Below are positions 35,159-44,372 of a stretch of 64,000 nt of DNA, piece by piece. Both the position numbers and the translations under genes were made by a program. The notes below the pieces were generated by a model. The model was not told where the DNA came from. It searched no databases and saw only the letters and a list, made by a program, of their open reading frames with translations. Source of the stretch: UTCHB3 sp964625575 (lineage in GTDB: Bacteria > Bacteroidota > Ignavibacteria > Ignavibacteriales > Ignavibacteriaceae); NCBI GenBank assembly GCA_964625575.1, contig CAZVBQ010000001.1, positions 372,001-436,000 of the forward strand. Reading direction: 5' to 3'. Position 1 is the first letter of the stretch; each line of letters starts with the position of its first letter.

Positions 35159-36495
35159 CGCTCGAAGAGGAGGCGACGGGAAACGACAGGGTCGTATTTG
35201 CCGATCGAGGTCAACGGTATGGCATCAACCAACCGGTAGTATTTCGGGATCTTGTAGGGTGTGATCCTGGTTCTAAGGAACGCGTGCAGGTCTTGAAACT
35301 CAAAATCCTTATTGGCTACAAGCAGTGCCGCGACGGCCTCCCCCCACTTTTCGTTTGGGACACCGAATACAAATACCTCATCGATCGCGGGAAATTCCTT
35401 TATCACGGATTCTAATTCCAGCGGATCGATGTTAACTCCGCCTGAAATTATAAACCTGTTCTTGCGACCTGTTATCTTGAACTCCCCCGTTTCTGCTATT
35501 TCGCACAGATCATTGGTTTTGTAAAAACCATCTGAGAAGACTGATTCTGTCAGTTCAGGATCATCGAGGTACCTGCTGAAGAGATGTTCCGACCTTACAA
35601 GCAGTTCACCGTTCTCTTCCTTTATTTCAACTCCATCTATCGGTTCGTAGCCCGCGCCGGGGTTCTCTGCCAGTTTTTCAGGACCGGCGATCGCGATAAA
35701 TGCCGCCGTTTCCGATGAACCGTAAACTGTGTAAATTGGAAATCCTGCCTTTATAGCTTCGGAAACAAGTTCCGGTTCAGACGCGCTTCCTCCCAGGAGG
35801 ATCACTCTGAAACTGCCCGGTCCTTTCCCCTCCGCGAGCATTTTTTTCAATTGTGTCGGTACCAGTGAGGCGAAGGTCGGTTGTAGCGTACCTTGAGTCT
35901 TTGCCCCCTGACGGTGGATCAACAGCGTCGCGCCGGCAATCGCGGCTCTGATCAAGAGCATTAAACCTGAAATATGGTTCAGCGGGAGGGAAAGATGGAA
36001 TATATCGTCCTTCGTAACTCCGAGTGCTCTGTTTCCGTCTTCAGCCGCCTTAATGAGTGAATCGAAAGTGTGGGTGACTGCCTTGGGCTTTCCCGAACTG
36101 CCGGAAGTTAAAATAACCAAAGCATCCTCTTCATCTAGCTCATACGGAAAAGGATTTTGCTTGTATGTTGTAAGATGTTCTGAAAAGAATGTGTGTTCGG
36201 GGTCAAATCTTCTTGACAGTTCCACAACCTCGTCACCCGTTGTTTCGGGGGCAAGGATAACAGACAAATACCCCTGTTCGATCGACCGGATCAAAGCGAG
36301 AATCACATGAAGCGGGTCTTCGTTGCGAATAAAAACAATGGAAGGGGTCTCTGTCATGGGAAGAATATCAGCCTTGAGAGCAAGTTCCTCGCCGGTGAAG
36401 ACAAGATACTCTGTTTCATCATCGGCAGGAGGTAACTTAATTGTTAACTTCCTGAGATACTTAAGCAACTTCTCCCGGTTGTTTGAATGTTCCAT
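35155..36495 (-). CDS. menE: o-Succinylbenzoate-CoA ligase
   Basis: 446 aa, ANL superfamily. AMP-binding P-loop LVILTSGSSGKPKAVTHT, YGSSETAAF (A5), TNDLCEI (A7), GRKNRFIISGGVNIDPLELE (A8) and TSIGKYD with the A10 lysine. It activates o-succinylbenzoate to its CoA ester with ATP. The identity is supported by menA, menB and menH directly upstream on the same strand. Gap to menA: 3 bases. Confidence 0.93.
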   Translation of the reverse strand: MEHSNNREKLLKYLRKLTIKLPPADDETEYLVFTGEELALKADILPMTETPSIVFIRNEDPLHVILALIRSIEQGYLSVILAPETTGDEVVELSRRFDPEHTFFSEHLTTYKQNPFPYELDEEDALVILTSGSSGKPKAVTHTFDSLIKAAEDGNRALGVTKDDIFHLSLPLNHISGLMLLIRAAIAGATLLIHRQGAKTQGTLQPTFASLVPTQLKKMLAEGKGPGSFRVILLGGSASEPELVSEAIKAGFPIYTVYGSSETAAFIAIAGPEKLAENPGAGYEPIDGVEIKEENGELLVRSEHLFSRYLDDPELTESVFSDGFYKTNDLCEIAETGEFKITGRKNRFIISGGVNIDPLELESVIKEFPAIDEVFVFGVPNEKWGEAVAALLVANKDFEFQDLHAFLRTRITPYKIPKYYRLVDAIPLTSIGKYDPVVSRRLLFER

Positions 36496-36498
36496 GGT

Positions 36499-37374
36499 TT
36501 AGAGTAACAACCCTACTGAGAAAAGCACTCCGTAAATCGCTGAAAGCTTCGCTGTCAGTTCAAGAGCGGGATTAAGCTCTGAACCGTGCCTGTTCAGAAG
36601 CATTATGATAAGCTTGTAAGCGAACGGAAGTGTAAGATACGGCAGGAAAATCCATGCGCTCAGATCGTAGTAAAGGAACATGATCAGTGGAACAGCGAAA
36701 GACGATCCGAGCAAAATGAGATACTCACCGAGCGCGAAGTTCTTTCCGAACATCACCGCGAGTGTCCTCTTACCGGCTTTCCTGTCCTGCTCGAAATCCC
36801 GGTAGTTGTTCACCACGAGAATGTTCGTGACCAACGCTCCAACCGGAATTGAAGCAAGCAATGCCTGTGAAGAAACCACTGAGGTGTTTATGAAATAGGT
36901 GCCGATGGTGCCGACAAATCCAAAAAAGAGGAAAACGAAAAGGTCTCCAAGTCCGTTGTAAGCGAGTGGAAATGGTCCGCCCGTGTACATGAATCCCGCG
37001 ATTATCGAGAGAATTCCGATCGCGAGAATAAATGGTCCTCCAACATAAACGAGATAAAGACCCATCAGAAATGCCGTTCCGAACGTGAGATAGATCGCCG
37101 TCTTCATCTGGCTTACACTCACCCAACCTTCGTTAAGCGCGCGTTTGGGCCCCACCCGTTCCTTCGTGTCAGCACCTTTAAGGTGATCGTAAAGGTCGTT
37201 CGTGTAGTTTGTCGCGACCTGTATCAGCAGTGAGCACAAGAGCGCTATAAAAGATGAAACAGGATCAAACTTCTTCTCGGCAACGGCAAGTGAAGCGCCG
37301 ACGATCACGGGGGCGAAAGCGGCGAAAAGTGTTTTCGGCCTCGCCGCCATTATCCATACCAAAGCTTTATTCAT
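36499..37374 (-). CDS. menA: 1,4-Dihydroxy-2-naphthoate polyprenyltransferase
   Basis: 291 aa, UbiA family with about eight to nine TM spans. The two Asp-rich prenyl-diphosphate motifs are visible: NYTNDLYDHLKGAD and NNYRDFEQDRKAGKRTLA. It attaches the isoprenoid tail to DHNA in the inner membrane, giving demethylmenaquinone. Third gene of menH-menB-menA-menE. Confidence 0.94.
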   Translation of the reverse strand: MNKALVWIMAARPKTLFAAFAPVIVGASLAVAEKKFDPVSSFIALLCSLLIQVATNYTNDLYDHLKGADTKERVGPKRALNEGWVSVSQMKTAIYLTFGTAFLMGLYLVYVGGPFILAIGILSIIAGFMYTGGPFPLAYNGLGDLFVFLFFGFVGTIGTYFINTSVVSSQALLASIPVGALVTNILVVNNYRDFEQDRKAGKRTLAVMFGKNFALGEYLILLGSSFAVPLIMFLYYDLSAWIFLPYLTLPFAYKLIIMLLNRHGSELNPALELTAKLSAIYGVLFSVGLLL

Positions 37375-37380
37375 GACTTC

Positions 37381-38214
37381 TCAGGGAAGTTTTGGAAATT
37401 TGTTGAACTCCGGTTTTCTCTTCTCGAGGTATGCCTTCTTTCCTTCCTGCGCTTCTTCTGTCATGTAGTAAAGAAGTGTGGCATTACCGGCGAGCTCCTG
37501 GATCCCCTGCTGCCCGTCAAGCTCCGCGTTGAAGGCCGACTTTAACAACCTTAAAGCGAGAGGGCTCATCTGAAGAATCTCTCTCGCCCACTGAACGCCT
37601 TCTTCTTCAAGCTGTTCAACAGGTACAACCTTGTTTACAAGACCCATTTCCATTGCCTCGGTTGCGTTGTACTGACGGCAGAGGTACCATATTTCACGGG
37701 CTTTCTTCTGACCGACGATCCTCGCGAGGAACGAGGCACCAAATCCACCATCAAAGCTACCAACCTTGGGACCGGTCTGACCGAACACCGCGTTGTCAGC
37801 AGCAATTGTGAGATCGCAGACAACATGTAGAACGTGTCCGCCGCCAATTGCGTAACCCGCGACGAGCGCGATAACCGGCTTCGGAATGCTGCGGATAAGT
37901 TTCTGGAGGTCGAGCACGTTAAGTCTGGGCACGCCGTCACCTCCGACATAGCCTTTGTCGCCCCTGATCCTCTGATCGCCACCCGAGCAGAAAGCATATT
38001 TACCGTCGGCAGCGGGACCTTTACCGGTGAGGAGCACGACACCTATGGTCTGATCTTCCCTCGCGTCAACAAAAGCGTTGTACATTTCAATTACCGTCTC
38101 GGGTCTGAAAGCGTTTCTTACCTCGGGACGGTTGATGGTGACCTTCGCGATGCCTTCGGCTTTTTCATAAATAATGTCTGTGTAATTACCGTGTTTAATC
38201 CAGTTCACGCTCAT
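37381..38214 (-). CDS. menB: 1,4-Dihydroxy-2-naphthoyl-CoA synthase
   Basis: 277 aa, crotonase fold. Oxyanion-hole and active-site segments: FCSGGDQRIRGDKGYVGGDG, AGYAIGGGHVLHVVCDLTIAADNAVFGQTGPKVGSFDGGFGASFLAR, and LVNKVVPVEQLE, all characteristic of MenB. It closes the second ring of the naphthoquinone. It lies 6 bases before menA. The C-terminal tyrosine-containing LLYYMTEEAQEGKKAYLEKRKPEF is also as expected. Confidence 0.97.
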   Translation of the reverse strand: MSVNWIKHGNYTDIIYEKAEGIAKVTINRPEVRNAFRPETVIEMYNAFVDAREDQTIGVVLLTGKGPAADGKYAFCSGGDQRIRGDKGYVGGDGVPRLNVLDLQKLIRSIPKPVIALVAGYAIGGGHVLHVVCDLTIAADNAVFGQTGPKVGSFDGGFGASFLARIVGQKKAREIWYLCRQYNATEAMEMGLVNKVVPVEQLEEEGVQWAREILQMSPLALRLLKSAFNAELDGQQGIQELAGNATLLYYMTEEAQEGKKAYLEKRKPEFNKFPKLP

Positions 38215-38229
38215 TTTTAGTCCAGTAAC

Positions 38230-39051
38230 TCAGTTTAATTCGTTTATAAATTCAATAATCAGTTTAACAGTTTCAGCGGGTTTTTCGATGTAAACCGTGT
38301 GCCACCCACCCTCTATAACAAAATGTTTAAACCTTTTGTTCACCCGTGTCACCCTGCTTCCGATGCCCGTATACTTCTCATCGTTGCCTCCGGAGATCAG
38401 CAAACCGGGCATATCTAGCTCCCTTAGAAGTGGTTGCTGAGGCTCCATAACGCCCGTTCCGGAAAGAAGGAGGTACTTTTGCAACACCTCAGTGTCGTTC
38501 TGAAGGCGACGTCTACGGTAATCTGCCATAAAATCTTCGGGCATCTGCTTCAACCCGTCGAACAGGTCAAGTGACAGCCAGCGATCTGCCCAGGCAACAA
38601 TTCCGTGCTCAGCTATCATCCCGGCGTGCCCGATGTCGCCAATTCTTCTCTCTTCCCTGTCGGCCTCAACCGGTATTCCGGGCGTGGTACTGATGGCGAC
38701 AAATGCCGCTTGCCCGGGAAGCATCCGGTGGGCAGTGATGTAGTAAACCAGCCTTCCGCCCGCGGAATATCCGCACGGAACAACAGAAGTGACGCCGCAC
38801 GCGCTCACTACAGCCGCAGCTACTTCACCAAGTCCGTCGAAGGTGTAAAAAGTGTCGTCAGTCCCCTTTTCGGAGCTTCCGCAGCCGGGGAGATCGAAAA
38901 CGATATAACTTTGATCAGCGGGAAGTGCAGCGGTGAACAGGTCCCAATCGGCTGAACTTCCGCCAAAGCCGTGCGTCAGAAGCAGAACATGCCTGCTGCC
39001 ACGGTCGGCAAATTCGTAATAAATTCTTATCCCTTTATGAACTATGAACAT
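38230..39051 (-). CDS. menH: Alpha/beta hydrolase, probable SHCHC synthase
   Basis: 273 aa. Alpha/beta-hydrolase core: LLTHGFGGSSADW (oxyanion loop), a nucleophile elbow GYSAGGRLVYY with the SxGGR of MenH enzymes, a late Asp in ISGGNDEKY and His in EGGWHTVYIEKP. MenH removes pyruvate from the SEPHCHC intermediate to give SHCHC. Position directly before menB supports this; by sequence alone it could be another hydrolase. MenF, MenD and MenC are not in the window. Confidence 0.8.
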   Translation of the reverse strand: MFIVHKGIRIYYEFADRGSRHVLLLTHGFGGSSADWDLFTAALPADQSYIVFDLPGCGSSEKGTDDTFYTFDGLGEVAAAVVSACGVTSVVPCGYSAGGRLVYYITAHRMLPGQAAFVAISTTPGIPVEADREERRIGDIGHAGMIAEHGIVAWADRWLSLDLFDGLKQMPEDFMADYRRRRLQNDTEVLQKYLLLSGTGVMEPQQPLLRELDMPGLLISGGNDEKYTGIGSRVTRVNKRFKHFVIEGGWHTVYIEKPAETVKLIIEFINELN

Positions 39052-39052
39052 G

Positions 39053-40060
39053 TCAGTTGATCCTTAATGAGTAAACGAGTCCGGTAAGCACCCTGCCGAG
39101 GTCGTAAAGCGTGCCGGCGCTGATATTTGACATGTCATCTTTCATTGTGTGCCAGTAGTTGCGTCTTGGGTCTGACGACCTCCCGCCAACAAGACCGGCA
39201 TCGATGATGTCGATGGTTTTTATCCCCGCTTCATTGAGCGGAACATGGTCATCATAAATCTCCTGCGATACAAAATCTTTGAAACGGGTGTTTCCGATGC
39301 TTTGGGCGTATCTCCAGACGAGTTCCACAATGTCACCAGCGTAATGGTTTGAAACAGGCTCACGCATGTAAACAGCTTCCTTATCGCCCACGAGGTCGAG
39401 AAGAATACCGAAACGCGGCTTAACCTTCAACGGATTGTTAGAAGAAAAGTATTTTGACCCAATGCAGTAACCCGCGAGGCTTCCCGACTCACCGTAATCC
39501 TCGGCGTCGAAAAGAACTATATCCACCCCGATCGAGGGGGGTACCTGCCCCAGTATCTCAGCGAGATGAAGCAGAACGGCGGTTCCGCTCGCGCCGTCAT
39601 TCGCGCCGGGTATCGGTGATTTGTGCTTGCTGCTGTCGGCATCTTGATCAGCGTGAGGACGGCTGTCCCAATGTGCCGAGAGGAGGATTCTCTTGTCAAG
39701 TTCCGGTCTGAACGAGGCAATAATGTTTGTGAATTTTAGCCTTTCGCCCCAGGGAACCGTGGCCTCAAACTCCTGTTGCTTTACAGTGGCACCCGTTTTA
39801 ACAAGCTCATCCACGAGGAATTTCTTGGCCTTTTCGTAGGAAGGGGTGCCCGCAACGCGAGGACCGAACTCAACCTGCTTCTTCACAAAGTCATACACTC
39901 TCAGGCTGTCGAATTTTGGCAAACTGTCCATTTTGGCTATCTCATAAGCTGGAGGAAGATTATCTGCGGGCGGCACTTCATTTTTGCTTTCACAACCTGA
40001 AAGGTGGAAGAGAACCGGTACAAGGGGCAGAAGTTTCAGTAATTTCTTGAGTGTCATCAT
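39053..40060 (-). CDS. M28-family lipoprotein, glutaminyl-cyclase/aminopeptidase-like
   Basis: 335 aa. The lipobox HLSGC puts the lipidated Cys at ~23, so it is a membrane-attached periplasmic or surface protein. The metalloenzyme domain has LSAHWDSRPHADQD, PGANDGASGTAVLL (Asp156), VLFDAEDYGESG (Glu188) and YDDHVPLNEAGIKTIDIID. This pattern is nearer to glutaminyl-peptide cyclotransferases than to classical aminopeptidases. It would form N-terminal pyroglutamate or trim peptides. In Bacteroidota such cyclases act on exported proteins with N-terminal Gln, and several exported proteins here end their signal peptide at AQ. The start codons (ATGATG) overlap the dacB stop. Confidence 0.8.
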   Translation of the reverse strand: MMTLKKLLKLLPLVPVLFHLSGCESKNEVPPADNLPPAYEIAKMDSLPKFDSLRVYDFVKKQVEFGPRVAGTPSYEKAKKFLVDELVKTGATVKQQEFEATVPWGERLKFTNIIASFRPELDKRILLSAHWDSRPHADQDADSSKHKSPIPGANDGASGTAVLLHLAEILGQVPPSIGVDIVLFDAEDYGESGSLAGYCIGSKYFSSNNPLKVKPRFGILLDLVGDKEAVYMREPVSNHYAGDIVELVWRYAQSIGNTRFKDFVSQEIYDDHVPLNEAGIKTIDIIDAGLVGGRSSDPRRNYWHTMKDDMSNISAGTLYDLGRVLTGLVYSLRIN

Positions 40061-41469
40061 TAATTGTATTTTGCTATTAATTCACAAATGCGGTCTTGAT
40101 ATCCACGTGCCATGGTGGCGTATCCGGTAAAATTCTGCATCAGGATCGAGAATGAGATCATGTCGCCGCTCGTCCCTTTTACGTAACCCGAAAGTGAGCT
40201 TACACCCGAAAGTGAGCCTGTTTTAGCCCTGACGTTCTTGAAAGCGAGTCCTCCCTGCATCCTTCCGGCGAGGGTTCCGTCAACCCCGGCGATTGGGAGG
40301 GAATTGTAGAAGATGTTGAACTCCTCCCCGCCACGGGTATACATCAGGTTGAGAACAGAAACGAGCAGATCGGCGCTCACAACGTTGTAGCGTGAGACTC
40401 CCGAGCCGTCGGCAAAACGGTAGCCGGAAGGTGACTTGCCAACGCGGACAACCAGACTGTCGAGCAGTTTCTTCCCGTCGTTGAACGAGATGTTCTTCTG
40501 ACGGTAAACTCCACCCAACGCGAGCAACACCATTTCAGCGTAAAGATTGTCGCTTTTCTTGTTGAGCTGATTTATAAGTTTTGAGTAAACATGCTTAAAC
40601 TCGTAAAGGGGTGTCATGGCGTACGCGCCCGTGGACTCCCTGATCTTTCCGGTAACTTTCACGCCGCTTCTGCCGAGCACTTCTTTCACAAGTGTTGCCA
40701 TGTAATACTCGGGTTTCCAGACGTTGAAGTTGTAAACAAAAGCCTGTGAAGCGGCGCCAATGGTTCCGCGGACGAATATTTTGTTGGTTCTTCCGAGGTA
40801 GTCACGCCATACCTGAAGGTTGTCGTAACTTCCGGTTACAGCCTCGTTGACAATTTCGAAATAGTCGGTAACGGGATAAACGGTTACCAGTGGGCGTGTG
40901 CCGGGGCGTGGTGTCACGGTAACTTTAACCGTGTTATCGTTAAAATTAAGCGCCGACATAAATGGTGAAGTGACGGCTCCGTCGTCATCCCACATCCAGC
41001 CCTCACCCCAGAAAAGGGAGTCTTTATAAGAGAGATCGAGCACAATATCACCCTGAATTGTACGGATGCCGTAACCGGTCAGGATGTCTTTAATTTTGCT
41101 CAAACTGTCGATCTTGAAATCAGGATCGCACCTTCCGACTATCACCAGATCACCCTTCAGAACGTCACCGGTGATCTTCCCGGTGTAACCGATGGTGGTT
41201 TTGAAGGCGAAATCCTTCCCGAGAAAGAGCATTCCCGCGGCTGTGGTCAATACCTTCATGTTTGAGGCTGGATTCATCAATTTCTGTTCCTCACGGGCGA
41301 AAACGGTTTTCTGCTTCGTGAGGTTGTAGACCTTTATTCCGGCATAACATGAAGTGAAAAAAGGTTCACTGAGCAGAGCCTGCATCTCAGAATCAAAGGT
41401 CGCTCCCCCGTTCTGAGGCAAGAGCGGCGTCACCGCGAGAAGTATGAATAAGATTGATCTAATAAACAA
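40060..41469 (-). CDS. dacB: D-alanyl-D-alanine carboxypeptidase/endopeptidase (PBP4 family)
   Basis: 469 aa. Start TTG at 41469, with AGGA 6 bases upstream; it overlaps clpS by 11 bases. Signal peptide to ~19. Serine-acyl site MNPASNMKV (Ser69-x-x-Lys72), second motif KSDN, third motif AKTGSLSGV. It trims or cuts cross-links in peptidoglycan in the periplasm. The large insert between the first two motifs is typical of class C PBP4. The gene order clpS-dacB-M28 is tight, so the three are cotranscribed. Confidence 0.94.
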   Translation of the reverse strand: MFIRSILFILLAVTPLLPQNGGATFDSEMQALLSEPFFTSCYAGIKVYNLTKQKTVFAREEQKLMNPASNMKVLTTAAGMLFLGKDFAFKTTIGYTGKITGDVLKGDLVIVGRCDPDFKIDSLSKIKDILTGYGIRTIQGDIVLDLSYKDSLFWGEGWMWDDDGAVTSPFMSALNFNDNTVKVTVTPRPGTRPLVTVYPVTDYFEIVNEAVTGSYDNLQVWRDYLGRTNKIFVRGTIGAASQAFVYNFNVWKPEYYMATLVKEVLGRSGVKVTGKIRESTGAYAMTPLYEFKHVYSKLINQLNKKSDNLYAEMVLLALGGVYRQKNISFNDGKKLLDSLVVRVGKSPSGYRFADGSGVSRYNVVSADLLVSVLNLMYTRGGEEFNIFYNSLPIAGVDGTLAGRMQGGLAFKNVRAKTGSLSGVSSLSGYVKGTSGDMISFSILMQNFTGYATMARGYQDRICELIAKYN

Positions 41470-41806
41470 TTTCTGTCCTTAATGCTATTTCTTCGAGGAT
41501 GGATGAAACCCGTATGCACTTGATATAGGGACCCTTGAAAACTTCTGCCCTCCCCTCACTGTGAACTTTCATGGTGAGATAGATCGCCCGCTGGGTGGAG
41601 CAGTTGATCGCTTTTATAAGCTGACCAATCACTTCATCGAACGAGTGGAAATCATCGTTATAAAGCAAAACCCGCGCGTGATACTTGGTCGATGTGCCTG
41701 AATCCACCTCTTCGTCAACTAAAGGCTCCGCCACTTCAGGCGACTGTGCTTCTCCCTCATCAGGTAGTGAATTCAATATGTGTTGTAATTTATCTTTATA
41801 TGCCAT
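41459..41806 (-). CDS. clpS: ATP-dependent Clp protease adaptor ClpS
   Basis: 115 aa. A variable acidic N-terminus (~1-40), then the ClpS core: YHARVLLYNDDFHSFDEVIGQLIKAINCSTQRAIYLTMKVHSEGRAEVFKG. The NDDFHS..EV segment binds N-degron residues and the core docks on ClpA/ClpC. It directs N-end-rule substrates to the Clp protease. The clp genes are not nearby. Start ATG at 41806. Confidence 0.95.
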   Translation of the reverse strand: MAYKDKLQHILNSLPDEGEAQSPEVAEPLVDEEVDSGTSTKYHARVLLYNDDFHSFDEVIGQLIKAINCSTQRAIYLTMKVHSEGRAEVFKGPYIKCIRVSSILEEIALRTEIVY

Positions 41807-41869
41807 TTTTCAGGTTGGAACTATTTAAAACTTAATCCTGTAATTTAAAGAAAAAACACGCATCTTTAT

Positions 41870-41877
41870 TATTTTTG
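41870..41877 (+). promoter_or_regulatory. -7 element TATTTTTG for etfBA
   Basis: An exact TAnnTTTG, 39 bases before the etfB ATG, in the divergent spacer with clpS. Confidence 0.5.
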
Positions 41878-41916
41878 TAGTTTAATCTTATCAAATTCAT
41901 ACATAACGGAGGTCAA

Positions 41917-42663
41917 ATGAAAATAGCTGTTTGCGTCAGCAATGTACCGGATACAGCTACAAAGATCAAGATTTCCGCCGGCGGTAAAGAAATCGACAAA
42001 GCCGGCGTAAGTTTTATTGTAAATCCTTACGATGAATTCGCCATTGAAGAAGCAGTTAGAACCAAAGAGAAATTCGGCGGTGAAACTGTAGTGATCAGTG
42101 CCGGCGATGACTCCAACAAGGAGATCATGCGGAAAGCCCTCGCGATGGGGATCGACTCCGGTGTCCTGCTTAAGACATCAGATCAGCTCGACTCAAACGC
42201 GGTGGCAACCCTTCTCGCCGAAGAGATCAAAGCGGGCGGATATGACATTGTGTTCATGGGCAAACAGTCTGTTGATTACGACTCCTCGGTAGTGGGCCAG
42301 CTCACCGCCGCAAAATCAGGCTTCAACTGCGTTACCGTCTGCGTCTCGCTTAATATCGAAAACGGCGTAATAACCGCCGAAAGAGAGATAGAAGGTGGCC
42401 GTGAGGTGATAAAATCAGCACTTCCTGCTGTGATAACGGCTCAGAAAGGGCTTAACGATCCGAGATATCCCAACCTTAAAGGGATCATGGACGCGAAGAG
42501 AAAACCACTGGTTGAGAAACCGGTTAATCCACCCGCCCCAGTGGTTGAAGTTATTGAAATGTCGCTACCGGCTCCAAAAGCCGCCGGTAGAATTGTCGGC
42601 ACCGATGCTTCCGCCGTCGCGGAACTCGTTCGCCTTTTAAGAGAAGAAGCCAAAGTGATATAA
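41917..42663 (+). CDS. etfB: Electron transfer flavoprotein beta subunit
   Basis: 248 aa. MKIAVCVSNVPDTATKIKI opening, INPYDEFAIEEA-like VNPYDEFAIEEAVR, the AMP/FAD-binding MGKQSVDYDSSVVGQLTA and LKGIMDAKRKPL near the end. With EtfA it passes electrons from acyl-CoA dehydrogenases to the quinone pool. GGAGG 4 bases upstream of the ATG. First of etfB-etfA-bifunctional-nuclease operon. Confidence 0.96.
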   Translation: MKIAVCVSNVPDTATKIKISAGGKEIDKAGVSFIVNPYDEFAIEEAVRTKEKFGGETVVISAGDDSNKEIMRKALAMGIDSGVLLKTSDQLDSNAVATLLAEEIKAGGYDIVFMGKQSVDYDSSVVGQLTAAKSGFNCVTVCVSLNIENGVITAEREIEGGREVIKSALPAVITAQKGLNDPRYPNLKGIMDAKRKPLVEKPVNPPAPVVEVIEMSLPAPKAAGRIVGTDASAVAELVRLLREEAKVI

Positions 42664-42675
42664 GGAGACGACCCG

Positions 42676-43644
42676 ATGCCAAAAATGATACTTGCTGTGA
42701 TTGAACAGCGCGAAGGAAAAATTAAGAAATCAGGTTTTGAAGTGGCGTCAACCGCCGCCTCACTCTCCGCGAAATATGGTTGCGAAGTGGCAGCCGTTAT
42801 CCCTGCCGCCTCGGTTGAAGGTGCTGAAGCCCTTGCAAATTATGGAGTCGCTAAAATCACGGTTCTCTCCGATGCCGGATTCGCCAACTATTCGACTTCG
42901 GGATACGCGAAAGCCATTGTCGAATTTGCGAAAAATGCGGGTGCCGATACACTCATCTTTTCAGGTACAGCCCTCGGTAAAGACCTCGCCCCCCCGGTCG
43001 CCGTCGGACTTGAAGCCGCGCTCGTCACTGATGCCATCTCGCTCGAAGACGTGAATGGGGACATCGTTGCCACCAGACCCGTTTTCGCCGGGAAGGCCCT
43101 CCAAAAGGTTGTTGCAAAGTCAGCGAACAAGGTTTTCACTTTGAGACCGAACGTTTTCCCTCTGGTTGAATCCCCCGCCACCGCTTCTGTTGAAACAGTT
43201 GCTGTTGCCGGTGCCGACCTCACCACCACCGCCACTGAAATAAAGAAAGCAGGCGGTAAACTTGACGTTGCTGAAGCTAACATAATAGTTTCAGGTGGAC
43301 GTGGTTTGAAGGAGTCGGGCAATTTCCACATGGTCGAGGAACTCGCCGAAGTGCTTGGTGCCGCCGTGGGTGCCTCACGCGCCGTGGTTGATGCTGGCTG
43401 GAGGCCTCACTCTGAGCAGGTCGGACAGACAGGCAAAACCGTCACTCCGTCACTTTACATCGCCTGTGGTATTTCAGGCGCCATCCAGCACCTCGCGGGC
43501 ATGGCTTCATCGAAGTACATCGTGGCGATCAATAAAGACAAAGACGCGCCGATCTTCAATGTGGCTGACTACGGAATCGTTGGTGATGTTTTCGAAGTGT
43601 TGCCCGCTTTGAAAGAAGAACTCAAGAAAGTGATCGCGAATTGA
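42676..43644 (+). CDS. etfA: Electron transfer flavoprotein alpha subunit
   Basis: 322 aa. An N-terminal ETF domain and the C-terminal FAD domain: SGGRGLKESGNFHMVEELAEVLGAAVGASRAVVDAGW, HSEQVGQTGKTVTPSLYIACGISGAIQHLAGM and IVAINKDKDAPIFNVADYGIVGD. Partner of EtfB, 12 bases downstream with GGAG before the ATG. Its TGA stop overlaps the TTG start of the next gene. Confidence 0.97.
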   Translation: MPKMILAVIEQREGKIKKSGFEVASTAASLSAKYGCEVAAVIPAASVEGAEALANYGVAKITVLSDAGFANYSTSGYAKAIVEFAKNAGADTLIFSGTALGKDLAPPVAVGLEAALVTDAISLEDVNGDIVATRPVFAGKALQKVVAKSANKVFTLRPNVFPLVESPATASVETVAVAGADLTTTATEIKKAGGKLDVAEANIIVSGGRGLKESGNFHMVEELAEVLGAAVGASRAVVDAGWRPHSEQVGQTGKTVTPSLYIACGISGAIQHLAGMASSKYIVAINKDKDAPIFNVADYGIVGDVFEVLPALKEELKKVIAN

Positions 43645-44222
43645 ACAAAATAGAATGTGAAGTACTTGGTCTTTCCTCAAGTCCCGCCGGTGGTGGTGCT
43701 TTTGTCCTTCTTTTAAAGGAAGTGGACGGCGAGAGGAAATTACCGATAATCATCGGTCATTTTGAAGCCCAGTCGATGGCTTTTGTCATCGAAAAATACC
43801 AGCCTGAAAGACCCGGCACTTACGATCTGTTGAAATCGATGATTGACAACCTCGGCGCCACCGTCGTCGAGGTTGTTATTCATGAACTCCTGAACAACAC
43901 CTACTACGCGAACATCGTGCTTGAAGTGTCAGGCTTCACCAACGAAGTGGATGCCCGTCCCTCCGACGCGATAAATCTCGCCCTCCGGGCCCAGGTACCC
44001 ATCTATGTGGCTGAAAAAGTGATGGAAGAGGCAGGTTTCTACCCCGCCAAGGACAGTTCAAAAGATACCGAAAGCGATGAAGTCACCGAACGCTCAACCA
44101 TCCGCGAAACCAGACTCGCCGCCCTTCAAGACAAGCTCCGCGAACTACTCGAAAACGAAGACTACGAGCAAGCCGCCCGCATCCGGGATGAGATCAACAA
44201 GCTTGGGGGGAGCAGTAATTAA
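43641..44222 (+). CDS. Bifunctional nuclease family (DUF151) protein with C-terminal UVR motif
   Basis: 193 aa. The start is a TTG overlapping the etfA stop (TTGA), and the protein begins at the conserved MNKIECEVLGLSSSPAGGGAFVLLLKE, so the TTG is real and translation is coupled. The BFN domain covers ~1-130 (LPIIIGHFEAQSMAFVIEKYQPERPGTYDLL, VDARPSDAINLALRAQVPIYV). A UvrB/UvrC-type motif closes the protein (LRELLENEDYEQAARIRDEINKL). The exact reaction is uncertain, since the nuclease label comes from plant relatives. Its TAA stop is the first unit of repeat tract F. Confidence 0.92.
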   Translation: MNKIECEVLGLSSSPAGGGAFVLLLKEVDGERKLPIIIGHFEAQSMAFVIEKYQPERPGTYDLLKSMIDNLGATVVEVVIHELLNNTYYANIVLEVSGFTNEVDARPSDAINLALRAQVPIYVAEKVMEEAGFYPAKDSSKDTESDEVTERSTIRETRLAALQDKLRELLENEDYEQAARIRDEINKLGGSSN

Positions 44223-44372
44223 GTGTTAGGTGTTAAGTGTTAGGTGTTATCCGCCTCCGGCGGGGGTGGTGGTTTAAAACCAAAAACCGATCGCAAAAGC
44301 AACCGGCATTGGTAAAAAATCTAACAGATCATTCTGCCAAAGGCAGATGATATATAACATTTAACACTTATT
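44220..44372. repeat. Heptad repeat tract F with inverted ends between convergent genes
   Basis: The left end is TAAGTGT, TAGGTGT, TAAGTGT, TAGGTGT (44220-44247); the right end is the inverted form (TAACATT, TAACACT, ending 44370). Between them are a CCGCC-tc-CGGCGG palindrome (44249 on) and a CTGCC-aaa-GGCAG hairpin near 44332-44347. Both flanking genes take their stop codon from it. It accounts for the whole gap. Confidence 0.85.
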
